Positions 8,737-18,400 of a DNA stretch of 49,472 nucleotides are shown piece after piece (positions within the stretch are counted from its first letter, which is position 1; every line of letters starts with the position of its first letter). Below the pieces are notes generated by a model, which was given only the letters and a program-made list of their open reading frames with translations, ran no database searches and was not told where the DNA came from. The translations under genes and the position numbers were made by a program. The stretch is from Chloroflexota bacterium (GTDB lineage Bacteria > Chloroflexota > UBA11872 > VXOZ01), in assembly GCA_022824225.1 (NCBI GenBank), contig JAJEAH010000011.1, positions 1 through 49,472 of the forward strand. Direction: 5' to 3'.

Positions 8737-9195
8737 GTCTGGTTGGGGGCGGGTCGGTTCCGCATTGTCTGCAGGCAGCGGCTTTGGCGCTTGACGCGGG
8801 CGGCCCGTCCACAAACCCGGCATCTGAGTTTCCCCGCCGGTAGGGGCGATGGTGGCGCTTCGTCTAGACGGTTTCGTCGGCAGGACGACCCAACATTGGC
8901 CGACCGCGCCGGGATGCTGCACGGTAACATGCACTGAAGGGCGCGCTTGCTGGTTGCCGGCCCGCGGTGAGCGGCTAGGGAGCGGACCATGCCGAATTAT
9001 GCGTGCCTTGTCCGGTAGAGGTTTTGCTAACCTGTCCGGCGAGGTCCGCGCAACCGGCCGGCGGGGCACAGTCCATTGGCGTCCGTCACGGCCCGTCGCA
9101 AGGCATTTGGGTCCCCAGCGGGGCATCGTTCCCGCCGGGGAATAGCTTTCTTGCCCGCAGGAAACGCGGAGTTCGCGCGGGAGCGAGCAAGCCGT
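8737..9195. other. 459-bp gap with no gene seen
   Basis: No ORF here has a ribosome site or recognisable motif. A small GC hairpin (CCCC, GCCGGTA, GGGG) sits near 8832-8847. Nothing else stands out. Confidence 0.6.
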
Positions 9196-9555
9196 ATGCC
9201 TACCTATGAATATCAGTGCCGAAACTGCAAGAAGGCGTCTACCCACTTCTTTCGCAGCTTTTCCCTCGTGCAGGATCCCGTCTGTCCACACTGCGCCTCG
9301 TCGGAGATGGAACGACTGATTTCCCGGGTTGCCGTGCATCGCGGCAGCATGTCCGTGGATGATCCTGCGTTTGCCGATAGTTTCGACGAGAACGATCCCC
9401 GCGCGCTGGGTCGTCTGGCGCGCACCATGGGGGAAGAGTCGGGCGAAGAGTTGCCTGGCGAGTATGAAGAAATGGTACGCGAACTGGAATCGGGCAAGAT
9501 TCCTGATGACGACGACATTGGCGGAATGGACCCCGGTGACGAACCGCCGCTGTGA
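9196..9555 (+). CDS. FmdB-family zinc-ribbon protein
   Basis: The start at 9196 gives MPTYEYQCRNCKKASTHFF, the classic FmdB N-terminus. The zinc knuckle is C-x2-C near residues 8-11 and C-x2-C (VCPHCAS) near 31-34, followed by MERLISR. The remaining C-terminal part to residue 119 is acidic and low in complexity, ending DDDDIGGMDPGDEPPL. An upstream extension of 40 codons in the same frame is rejected because it is basic and lacks the family start. Function is uncertain; FmdB proteins are usually called putative regulators. Confidence 0.88.
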   Translation: MPTYEYQCRNCKKASTHFFRSFSLVQDPVCPHCASSEMERLISRVAVHRGSMSVDDPAFADSFDENDPRALGRLARTMGEESGEELPGEYEEMVRELESGKIPDDDDIGGMDPGDEPPL

Positions 9556-9584
9556 CGCCGGGAGGCGAGTGGGGGCTGAGGTGT

Positions 9585-9786
9585 AGCGCTTCGACAGGCT
9601 CAGCGCGAACGGAATGGGCGGTTGGTGTGTGGGCGGCGAAGGCAACCACAAGGGTTGCCCCTACGGAGGTGGCGTATGGTGGTGAGTGGGTGAGGGTCGT
9701 ATTGTAAGCGCTTCGACAGGCTCAGCGCGAACGGATTGGGTGGTGGGTGCGTGGGTGGCGAAGGCAACCACGAGGGTTGCCCCTAC
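9585..9786. repeat. Two 80-bp direct repeats, offset 122 bp
   Basis: The segment 9585-9664 recurs at 9707-9786 with only a few substitutions. Each copy starts with AGCGCTTCGACAGGCTCAGC and ends with a GCAACC/GGTTGC mini-hairpin followed by CCCTAC. The GGTTGCCCCTACC motif is then repeated in shorter form at about 9795-9812. This fills most of the 374-bp gap between the FmdB-type gene and the HAD gene. No coding potential is seen. Confidence 0.9.
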
Positions 9787-9929
9787 CGTGGAGAAGTTGC
9801 CCCTACCGGGGAGAAATTCGGCGGTGGGTGTGCGCTGGCGGTTGGGTGCCCTGTGCGGGGCGTGGCGGGTTCTGACAAAAAGCCATATTTGCGGCAACAT
9901 GCAATAGCATATAAGGGAGCGACGGCACG

Positions 9930-10796
9930 ATTTCTTCACCATATCGACTCATAGCGTTGGACGTAGACGGCACCTTGCTGGATGGCCAAGGCGGGGTGAC
10001 GGCGGGCACCAAAGCCACGCTCCAGCACCTGGCGGCTCAGGGGGTCCAGGTGGCCTTGGCGACGGGTCGGCGGCACATCATCGCGAATTTCTTGCCGCCG
10101 TTGCTTGAAATCCCCCTCTACCTGATCCTCAGCAACGGCGCCGTAATCCGCGACCACACCGGCAGGATCGTCTATGAAAGCTACTTGCCCAGCGACTGGG
10201 CGTGGCGCGCGGTGGCGGAGGCCCGGCGCTTGGACCTGCAGGCGACCATCTACGAAAATGCGGCGGTGGGCGACCGTATGTTGTTCGACGGCGACTGGCG
10301 CACCCATAGAAGCCCGCAAGCTCAACTCAAGCGGCGGCCCGATCTCGAATCGCTCTTCGTTGACCTCAGGACCGTGACCGATTTGCCTGACCCCATCGAG
10401 ATTGTCCTGTGGGGTGAAGAAGATCAGCTCCAGGAACTGGCGAATACGCTCGCGGCCACCGGTTTCGCGTACAGCTTGGTTTTCTGGCGCGGCCGGGAAT
10501 CCAGCTCGTTCGTTCGCGACGGTCAGAGCGCGCTGGAGATTCTGGGCCCAGGCACGTCCAAGGCCACGGCCCTGCGCTGGCTCTGTGCGCACTTGGAAAT
10601 AGGGCCCGCGGACGTCATCGCCTTCGGCGATGACGTTAATGACCTGGAAATGCTGGAATTTGCCGGGCTGGGTGTGGCCGTGGGCAGCGCCACCCAGGCG
10701 GCACGCGACGCCGCGGATGAGTACACGCCCAATGATGACCACGAAGGCGTGGCCCGGACGTTGCGGCGCCTGTTTGCCGCAAAACCGCACGTGTGA
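9930..10796 (+). CDS. Cof-type HAD-superfamily hydrolase (IIB)
   Basis: A phosphatase of the Cof/YidA group that acts on small phosphorylated metabolites. From a start at 9930, motif I is D11-V-D-G-T-L-L-D with nucleophile D11 and acid/base D13. The substrate-cap domain fills the middle. GTSKATALRWL provides the motif II/III lysine region, and VIAFGDDVNDLEMLE is motif III. No ATG fits the family N-terminus. Starting at the TTG at 9957 would leave one residue before the catalytic Asp and delete strand beta-1. An ATT at 9930 (ISSPYRLIALDVDG) lies 10 nt past an AGGGAG ribosome site, so a non-standard start is likely. A TATAAG -10-like box overlaps that site at 9910-9915. Confidence 0.88.
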   Translation: MSSPYRLIALDVDGTLLDGQGGVTAGTKATLQHLAAQGVQVALATGRRHIIANFLPPLLEIPLYLILSNGAVIRDHTGRIVYESYLPSDWAWRAVAEARRLDLQATIYENAAVGDRMLFDGDWRTHRSPQAQLKRRPDLESLFVDLRTVTDLPDPIEIVLWGEEDQLQELANTLAATGFAYSLVFWRGRESSSFVRDGQSALEILGPGTSKATALRWLCAHLEIGPADVIAFGDDVNDLEMLEFAGLGVAVGSATQAARDAADEYTPNDDHEGVARTLRRLFAAKPHV

Positions 10797-11048
10797 CCGT
10801 GCAGAAGCGGGTCGCGTCCACTACGTCGGCGCGGCATGTGGCTGTAGACGGTAGGAATGCGATCCGGGCAATTATCGGCGTGAGAAGACGGCGTGGGCCG
10901 GCGCGACGCCCGCGAGTGAATGGTGTCCACAACTTGCGTCCGTGCGCGGCCACTGCGCGCCGGTGCTCGGACGCATCGTTCACGGGCCTGCCAAGGCGGA
11001 AAGTCCGGCCGGGAAAAACAAGAATTTGCGCAAAAGGAGTGCAAGAAC

Positions 11049-12044
11049 GTGGAGCCAGTTCGCGTCGTTCAGATGGGTCTGGGCGCAGTGGGGTGCGGCA
11101 TTGCGCGCACTGCCCTGGCATGTCCCCAATTGCGGGTGGTAGGCGCGATCGACGTGGATCCGGACAAGGTCGGCAGAGACTTGGGCGAAATCCTGGATGC
11201 GCCCGACTCGCTGGGTATTCCGGTGCGCGATTCTTTGGCGCAGGCATTGGACGCGCAACCGGCGGACGTGGTCTTGCAGGCAACCGGATCGCACGTCCCG
11301 GCGGTGGCGGGTCAACTGGAGGAAATCGCGGCGGCCGGCTGCCACGTGGTGAGTACGTGCGAAGAGTTGGCCTATCCTTGGGTGCGCCATGCCGCACTGG
11401 CGCGCGAAATCGACGCCGCCGCCCGGGCGCACGGTGTGTCCATACTTGGCACCGGCGTAAACCCCGGATTCATCATGGATTCCCTCGTATTGATGGCTAC
11501 GGCAGTGTGCAGCGACGTGCGGCGCATCGTCTCCACCCGTGTGGTCGCGGCCCGGGAGCGGCGGCTCGCGCTGCAACAGAAGATCGGCTCGGGCATGGAG
11601 GAGGCTGCCTTTCGCGATCTGGCCGCGCGAGGCGAAATCGGCCACGTGGGACTGAGAGAGTCCTTCTTGCTCGTGGCAGCCGGTCTGGGATGGGAACTCG
11701 ATGGCTTCGATGAGGCAATCGAACCGGTGCTGGCCGAGCAGCCCATCACCACCGACCATTTCGAGATCGCGGCCGGCCAGGTCGCCGGCAACCATCAGAC
11801 CATCCGGGGCGCCAGCGCGGGGCGCGAACTCGTGCTGGACCTGACGATGAGCATGGCGGTGACGCAAGGCCGTGACACCATCGAAGTAGACGCGAATCCC
11901 CCCATGCGCGTGGAAATTTTGGGGGGTACCCACGGCGACCAGGCGACGTGGTCCATCATTGCCAATATGGCGCCGCGCGTTGTGGAAGCTCCCGCCGGCT
12001 TGCTGACCATGCTCGACGTGGGCTTGCCCCGCGCTTTGGGCTAG
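11049..12044 (+). CDS. 2,4-diaminopentanoate dehydrogenase-like / DapB-type NAD(P)-dependent oxidoreductase
   Basis: A 331-residue dehydrogenase with a DapB-like Rossmann N-terminus (VVQMGLGAVGCGIART, G10-x-G12-x-x-G15). A C-terminal domain matches, as I recall it, the DAP_DH family, including GTGVNPGFIMDSLVLMATA near residue 136. Family members reduce or oxidise amine or imino-acid substrates such as 2,4-diaminopentanoate. The GTG at 11049 is chosen because AAAGGAG ends 9-10 nt upstream and the earlier in-frame extension is basic and family-foreign. No ornithine-fermentation genes are adjacent, so the substrate remains open. Confidence 0.82.
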   Translation: MEPVRVVQMGLGAVGCGIARTALACPQLRVVGAIDVDPDKVGRDLGEILDAPDSLGIPVRDSLAQALDAQPADVVLQATGSHVPAVAGQLEEIAAAGCHVVSTCEELAYPWVRHAALAREIDAAARAHGVSILGTGVNPGFIMDSLVLMATAVCSDVRRIVSTRVVAARERRLALQQKIGSGMEEAAFRDLAARGEIGHVGLRESFLLVAAGLGWELDGFDEAIEPVLAEQPITTDHFEIAAGQVAGNHQTIRGASAGRELVLDLTMSMAVTQGRDTIEVDANPPMRVEILGGTHGDQATWSIIANMAPRVVEAPAGLLTMLDVGLPRALG

Positions 12045-12120
12045 CCCAGCGGCTTGGTAGGGCAACGATGACAGCAGGAACAGCCCCGCGTGGCAGCAGG
12101 CCGGCTGCGCGCGAGGTGAG

Positions 12121-13005
12121 ATGAAGGTTGACCCGATGGCTCCACCATTGAAACGACTTTCGCCGAGCAGCATGCGCGCCTATGAGCGCTGCCCGTATAT
12201 GTACCATTTGCGCTATACGGAACGCATTCGGACGCCCAGCACGGCGGCCCAACTCTTGGGACGGGCAGTGCATACCGTCATCGAGGACTACTACAAGCAG
12301 AAGCGGAGCGGCGGCGCTGCCATGGGTACCGAGACGGCCTTCGACGTGCTCGACGATGCGTTGGACGCCATGCTCCACGAACTGGACGATGCGGGCCGTG
12401 AGGAAGCCGAAGAAATGCGGGAACTGGGCTACGACCTGGTGGAGTACTACGTTGAGGAAGTGGCTCCCCACATCCGCCCGCACCTTATCGAAAAGCGCTT
12501 TTCCTTTAATGTTCCCGGTGTGGACGTGCCCATCGTCGGCTACGTCGACCTGGTCGACCAGGAAGGCACTGTCATCGATCACAAGACGTCGGCGTCACCG
12601 TTTCCCGAAGATTACCTGGCGCAGGACGTGCAGTTGCTGACCTATAGCCTCGGCTACAATGCGCTCCGCTCGGGCGCGCGGCAGCGGCCGGGGCAACTCC
12701 CCCTCATCCACATGCTGCCGCCGGTCCGGCTGGACATCTTGATCAAGGGTGACGAGATCACGTATCAGCGGCTCGACTTTCGCTATGCGCAGGAGCACGT
12801 GGATCGTTACGTGGAGCGCGTGAACGCCGTGGCCGCGGGCATTCGCGCGGCGGACTTTCGACCGTTCTGGCAGATTCGTGAACCCGATCCCGCCGTATGC
12901 AACTACTGCGACTTTAACAGCGTGTGCGAATACCGCCTGCCGCCGGCTGCGGAACCGGAAGACGATTCGGGGGAGGCGAACGCAGACGTCCCGGAATTGA
13001 AATAG
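12121..13005 (+). CDS. RecB/AddB-type PD-(D/E)XK nuclease with Fe-S cysteines
   Basis: A stand-alone 294-residue nuclease of the PDDEXK_1 group. The catalytic set is visible: GRAVH51, E124 in LIEKRF, D143 in VGYVDLVD, D153-H-K155 in VIDHKTS, and the QDVQLLTY motif near residue 170. Four cysteines, C24 (YERCPYMYHLRY), C260, C263 and C269 (CNYCDFNSVC), have the spacing of an AddB/Cas4-type 4Fe-4S cluster that staples the fold. There is no helicase domain and no CRISPR or AddA gene nearby, so it may be a free exonuclease. The start may be 12121 or the ATG at 12136. Confidence 0.88.
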   Translation: MKVDPMAPPLKRLSPSSMRAYERCPYMYHLRYTERIRTPSTAAQLLGRAVHTVIEDYYKQKRSGGAAMGTETAFDVLDDALDAMLHELDDAGREEAEEMRELGYDLVEYYVEEVAPHIRPHLIEKRFSFNVPGVDVPIVGYVDLVDQEGTVIDHKTSASPFPEDYLAQDVQLLTYSLGYNALRSGARQRPGQLPLIHMLPPVRLDILIKGDEITYQRLDFRYAQEHVDRYVERVNAVAAGIRAADFRPFWQIREPDPAVCNYCDFNSVCEYRLPPAAEPEDDSGEANADVPELK

Positions 13006-14241
13006 GCGTGGGCGTGCGCAGCACGCGCACAGAGTCGGCTGGGACTCTCTATGGCTAAAGGCGCGTTCGCCGTTGCGTGCGCTGTGCCCGGGGAGACGGC
13101 GCGATTGGCCGGTTGGACGCAGTGGGCGGCAGACCGGCGCTTCCAGTCTCCACTTACCCCCTAGCTTGTTCGCGATAGCGCGCGGCGCGTGTTGCCGTCC
13201 GCCGCCATCCCGCGCTCATCATGCTCGACCTGGGATTTCCGTCAGGGAACCTGGGTAGTTTTCGTCGGTTCAGCATTGGCCTATACGGCCCAAGAGCTGG
13301 CGTCGTGCCATTGGTCAATGTAAGAGCTAGATAAGAATCCCCTAGCTGGATATTGCTATCGGCGTATGCCGTGCGTACTATGTGCCTAGGGTGCGGACGG
13401 CGTGCCGGGCAGTATTTTGACGGGTTTGGCGGCGCGCCCGCAAAGGGGGACCAAGCGCGTGAAGCGGGTTCGACGCTGCTATTTCGCTGCTAATTGAGCT
13501 GTGGGCGGGTGGCTCTGCTTGGGCCGGGCGCGCGCAAGGCGCTGACATTTCTCTAGCTCATCCCATCCACACAAGGCGAAATCCAACCAGGGCGACATTT
13601 GCGCGCGGCGGCCCCCGAGGGTTGCGACGGCCATGCAAGCGGCACTCCTGCACCCTCGGCGCGAACCCGTAGTCGGCGCTTAGCCGGGCGAATAATCGAG
13701 AGGCCTTTACGATGAGACTAGTGGGTCTAGGGCCGCGAGAAGGAATGGCGTTCCGGCGACTGCTGCGCACACGGCGGTGGGGCGTGAACATGCGTTTGCC
13801 CGCATTCGTGCTGCCTGTGAGCCGCACGCTCATGCGCCGAAACAGGCGGTCCGACCTCGTGCAGGTATTCGCGGCGGCGGCCGGATTTGGTCGCCTGCCC
13901 CTGCGTGTGCCGGGAGCGGGACGGATGTTGCCGGGATTTCGCCACCTTGGCGCCGTAGCGCTGCTTGGGGTGGCGCTGCACTATGCCCTGTGGCAGACGG
14001 GCCTGCGCGCTCGCCGGACCGGCCCGCGCCAAGCGGGACCTGCGGCAGCCGGGCGGGTCCACCGCCAAGGCGACGGTACTCTGCCATATTGGCTGCGGGC
14101 GGGCGCGAACCGCAAGCTGCCGCGGCCGGACTCCAGCGCCTGAACCGGCGCCGCAAGCCGCATGCGCAGGGCTCAAGTTGTGTATACTTCTGTGAAACGT
14201 ACGTGCGGACCGCATAGTCTGGTAAGTGGGAGTTGCGAGCG
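13006..14241. other. 1.2-kb gap, no convincing gene
   Basis: The stretch holds only GC-driven ORFs. The longest (13712-14143) has an arginine-rich composition, no ribosome site and no recognisable motif. A short GCGTGC/GCACGC hairpin at 13012-13026 follows the nuclease gene but lacks a T-tract. A TATACT -10-like hexamer is at about 14182-14187, upstream of the SUMF1-like gene, without a good -35. Confidence 0.6.
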
Positions 14242-15228
14242 GTGGCCATTGCGGAAGAACGACTCGGCCAGGAAATCTGGGCAGACTTGCAGAGCAATGT
14301 GCGGGAGCGCATACACGGCGCGCTCCTCATGCTCAGCGAGCGGGAAAAGCACATCGCCCTCGTCGACCTTGCGCGCATGGTTGCTACGCCCAACCAATAC
14401 AGCGCGGCGCAGAGGATTTCGGTAGGAAAAGCGCTTTCCTACCTGGGCGACCCGCGCATCCGCACACTGGCGCCGCAGATGAACCGTGTCCCGGCAGGCG
14501 CATTCACCATGGGCACCGACGAAGCTGCGGTGCAAGAAATGTTCAGCGTCGATGGCGGCACAGACGACCGCGCGGCGCAAGCGGCAGCGCTCATGGAAAC
14601 GCCGGCGCGTACGGTGGAACTGCCGCGCTATGCCATTGGCAGATACCCGGTGACCAACGGCGAGTTCCGCTCGTGTGTGCTCGCGGGCCGGGCGCCGCCC
14701 CGCGGCTACTGGGACGGCACGGACGTTGACCCCTGGCTGCAAAATCAGCCGGTGCGGGACGTTTCGTGGGAAGAAGCCGTAGGCTACTGCGATTGGCTGG
14801 CGGACGAGACCGGCTTGCCCTATCGTTTGCCCACGGAAGAGGAATGGGAAAAGGCGGCGCGGGGCGCCGACGGCAGGCGCTATCCCTGGGGAGACGAATA
14901 CGGTTACACCTGCGCCAACCTCTGGGAAGGCGCGGTGAATGAGCCAACGCCGGTTGGCGTCTATCCGGACGGTATCAGCCCCTACGGGGTCTTGGATATG
15001 TCCGGCAACGTCGCCGAATGGACGGCGTCGTTCATAGGCGCGTATCCGGACTCGGCGGGCAGTGCGGCGGTATCGGCGCAGATCGACGATTTCGGTCGGT
15101 ACCGGGTTGTGCGGGGCGGCTGTTGGCGCGACCCGCAGCGGCACGCGCGTTGCGCGACTCGGGGCAATCCGGCCGCTGTGGGCGGGGAAGCAATTGGGTT
15201 TCGCCTTGCCGTAGATGTAGCCGATTAA
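14242..15228 (+). CDS. SUMF1 / formylglycine-generating-enzyme-like domain protein
   Basis: The first 75 residues are a helical segment. The rest is an FGE-sulfatase (SUMF1) fold: VPAGAFTMGTDE, YPVTNGEF, VRDVSWEEAVGYCDWL, YRLPTEEEWEKAARGADGR, YPWGDE, VLDMSGNVAEWT and VVRGGCWRD. In true FGE the catalytic pair follows the GGSW motif at W+2 and W+7. Here the cysteines are just before W and ten residues after it, so the canonical pair is absent. The protein may be a SUMF1-fold relative (sensor, EgtB-like or sugar-binding) and not the sulfatase activator. The GTG at 14242 is 9 nt after GGGAG. It lies upstream of the ABC operon but has its own gap of 247 bp. Confidence 0.85.
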   Translation: MAIAEERLGQEIWADLQSNVRERIHGALLMLSEREKHIALVDLARMVATPNQYSAAQRISVGKALSYLGDPRIRTLAPQMNRVPAGAFTMGTDEAAVQEMFSVDGGTDDRAAQAAALMETPARTVELPRYAIGRYPVTNGEFRSCVLAGRAPPRGYWDGTDVDPWLQNQPVRDVSWEEAVGYCDWLADETGLPYRLPTEEEWEKAARGADGRRYPWGDEYGYTCANLWEGAVNEPTPVGVYPDGISPYGVLDMSGNVAEWTASFIGAYPDSAGSAAVSAQIDDFGRYRVVRGGCWRDPQRHARCATRGNPAAVGGEAIGFRLAVDVAD

Positions 15229-15320
15229 GGTGAAGTTTTGCAGCTTGCATTGCGTGCATTGGGCCCTGGTTTGCGGCTCTGAAGAGTGCGGCGGGGCCTT
15301 GGAAACGTAACCGGGATTAC

Positions 15321-15350
15321 TTGACGCTGGCGAAAACCGTATGCTAAGGT
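15321..15350 (+). promoter_or_regulatory. Candidate promoter of the ABC/YIP1/DUF5696 operon
   Basis: TTGACG at 15321-15326 and TAAGGT at 15345-15350 with an 18-bp spacer. The -35 is good and the -10 weak. It lies about 125 bp before the start of the solute-binding protein in an otherwise gene-free stretch. Confidence 0.4.
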
Positions 15351-15475
15351 ACGCTGTAATATAGCGCGGAGGGCGCCTCCGCTGCTTGGGTTTAATTGAG
15401 TATTCGAGTGAATTCGGCAAGCCGCAAGGCTTTTGGTGTCTTGATACATCGCTCTTAGCGTAAGGGTGGAAATAG

Positions 15476-18400
15476 ATGAAGAACCTGGAAAAGGTAGTCA
15501 CGAGGTTGCAGGCGGCTATGAAGCAGTCTGCCACGGTGCGTGGGCTGCGCTCGTGGTCTGCTTGGGTCAACCTGTGCCTGGCTGTGATGCTGGTCACTAT
15601 TTCCATTCCCACCGCGGCCTCCGCGGCCGTATATGCCCAGCAAGGCAACCAGCAAGACCAGCAAGCGGATGATGCCGAGGATGAGAAGGAAGGCACTTTC
15701 ATCACCCACGCGACCGGTGTTATCGAGGTGAAACTCGAGCCCAGCTATGCCGAGTTGCAGGAAGAATACGCGAAGAATGCGTATGAGTGGGTGGAGGATG
15801 CCGAAGTAGTCATCAATCCTGCGGATTTCATTCGCCACCGCGGCGTAGAGCCGGAATTCTTGGATGAACTCGGCGGCAAGACCGGTGACATCCTGAACTG
15901 GCAGGAAGAGACTGAGTGGTTAGAGTGGCGCGTGAACGTGCCCAAGACCGGTCTCTACAACATTGAGCTCGAGTATTTCCCAGTGGCGGGCAAGCGCGCA
16001 TCCATCCAGCGGCGCATTCAAATCGATGGCGAGTTCCCATTCCAAGAGGCGCGGCGGCTCGTCTTTGTGCGTTTCTGGCAGGATAAGGGACTGCCGACCA
16101 CCGACAATCAGGGCAACGACCGGCGTCCCGGCCAGTTTGAGCAACCCCGCTGGGAAACGGTCCGCATTATCGACGGCGACGGCATGTATCCCTGGCCGTT
16201 CGACTTCTACCTAACGGAAGGCGAGCACGTCATTCGCCTGGTCACGGTGCGCGAACCCATCGCGATTCGCAGCATCCGGCTCGTGCCGCCTTCCCGGCCG
16301 CCGACGTATGCCGAGGTGCTCCAGACCTATGAGGAGCAAGGGTACAAGAACGCCAGCGAGGTGCTTATCCGGCACCAGGCGGAACTGCCCGTAGAGCGCA
16401 CCGAAGCCACTATCCGCATGGAATACACGTCCGGACCGTTGGTAGACCCGTTCTCATCCGGCTACGTGCGGTTGAACGCCTATGGTTCGTACCGTTGGCG
16501 GCGGGCGCTCCAGGCGGCTACGTGGGAATTCGAAGTGCCTGAGGACGGCCTCTATAAGATTGCGTGGCGGCGTTGGCAAGCGTATGCAAGCTTCTTGCCT
16601 TCCGCGCGGCGCATCTTGATCGATGGGAAGGTGCCGTTCCAGGAACTCAATAGCTTCCTCTTTACGCCCGACAATGACCGCGATTGGCGCATCGTCCACT
16701 TTGGGGAGCGCGCCGGCGAGGGCGAGCCGTATCTCTTCTATCTGACCAAGGGTAAACACACCCTGACGATGGAGGTAACGGTCGGCCCCTCCGCGGATAC
16801 TATCCGCGCCATCAACAAGGTTGTAACCGACCTTTCCATTATGGTGCGCGAGATTACCATGATTACGGGCGTCAATCCTGACCCGTACATGGAGTTCGAC
16901 CTTACTTCGCGTATCCCCACGCTGGTGCCGCGCTTGGTGACCAACTATGAGTTGCTCGAAGCGCAGGTCGGCCACATGACGATGGTGAACAATGGCGTGC
17001 GGCCGAACGTGGCGAACGTGCTGGGCGAGGTGGCATTCCAATTGCGGGACATGGCCCGGGACCCAGAGAGTATGTCCCGCCGCCTGAGCGACCTGAGCGC
17101 CAGCCAGGGACGCCTATCCCAGTGGCTGCTCTACTTGCGAGAGCACCCGTTGTGGTTGGACTACTTGCTGATCAGCAACCCGGAGATGGACCTGGGCGTC
17201 GGTAAAGCCAACATCTTCCTCAAGGGTTGGGTCGGCTTCATGAACTTCCTGAGTTCATTCGTGCGCAACTACTACGGCGTGGGCTCCATCTACGGTGACG
17301 ACGATAACACCATCACCGTGTGGGTGGCGCGTGGCCGTGAGTGGGGCATGATCATGAAGGACATGACCGAGGACGATTTCACCCCGGCTACCGGCATCGC
17401 CGTCAATCTCCAGGTGTTCCCACCGGCGCAGTTGAGCGCGGGTTCCGTGAACGTGCTGCTGCTCTCTGTGGCGAGCGGCGTGACACCGGACGTGGCAACC
17501 GGTGTTCTTCCCGACGTGCCGGTGGAATTCGCCATACGTAACGGCGTGGCGAACGTAAACAAGTTCGTGGACTATCAGGAGGTGGCGACGCGGTTCCGTC
17601 CAGGTGCGCTCCTGCCCTTCCGTTGGGAGGGCGGCGACTACGCCTTGCCGGAAACGCAAGACTTCCTGATGATGTTCTACCGTACCGACATCTTCAATGA
17701 ACTGGGGCTGACTCCGCCCGACACGTGGGATGACCTCTACAACATGATCTGGCTGCTTCAGCAGCGAGGCATGGACTTCTTCTTCCCGCCGGTGGGTGTG
17801 TCGGCAGGCGGTGGCTTGTACGGTTTGGCAGAGGCGCTTGTGCCGGGGTTCTTGCCGTTCTTGTATCAGAATGGTGGAGACTTCTATACCGATAGCGGCT
17901 TGAGCGCCTTGGATTCGCCGGAAGCCCTGGCGGGTTTCCGCGAGTGGACCGAGTTGTACACGAACTACAAGATTACCCAGCAGGCGGACTTCTACAACCG
18001 CATGCGCACGGGCGAAATGCCCATCGGCGTATCCGGCTTCTTCACCTACATCTTGCTTTCCGTGGCGGCGCCTGAGCTTGAAGGTCGTTGGGAAATGCGC
18101 CCGCTGCCGGGCAAGCGACGGCCGGACGGTCAGGTGGACCGCACTTCCGGCGGTTACGGACAAGCCGTGGTCATCATGGACAACTCCGAAAAGCAAGATA
18201 TGGCTTGGGAGTGGGTGAAGTGGTGGACGTCTGAAGGCGCGCAGGCCCGGTTTGGCGAAGAACTCGAGGCATTGATTGGGACGGAGGCCCGTTGGAATAC
18301 GGCCAACGTGAAGGCCCTCAATCAGCTTCCTTTCCCGCAGAAGGATATTGAGTCTATCCAGGAGCAGTGGCGTTGGTTCAAGGAGCAACCCGTAACGCTG

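Noticed and set aside
7657-9651. 664-codon minus-strand ORF
   Set aside because: Antisense to glutamine synthetase II and the FmdB-type gene, with no motif of its own.
10985-11020. RNase P RNA-like GGAAAGTCCGG motif
   Set aside because: Only this short motif matches; the other RNase P core segments are absent and a CDS starts 30 bp later.
13712-14143. 143-codon ORF in the large gap
   Set aside because: Arginine-rich, no ribosome site, no motif and overlapped by long ORFs in several other frames.
14173-15705. 510-codon minus-strand ORF
   Set aside because: Antisense to the SUMF1-like gene and the binding-protein signal region; composition is typical of a shadow frame.
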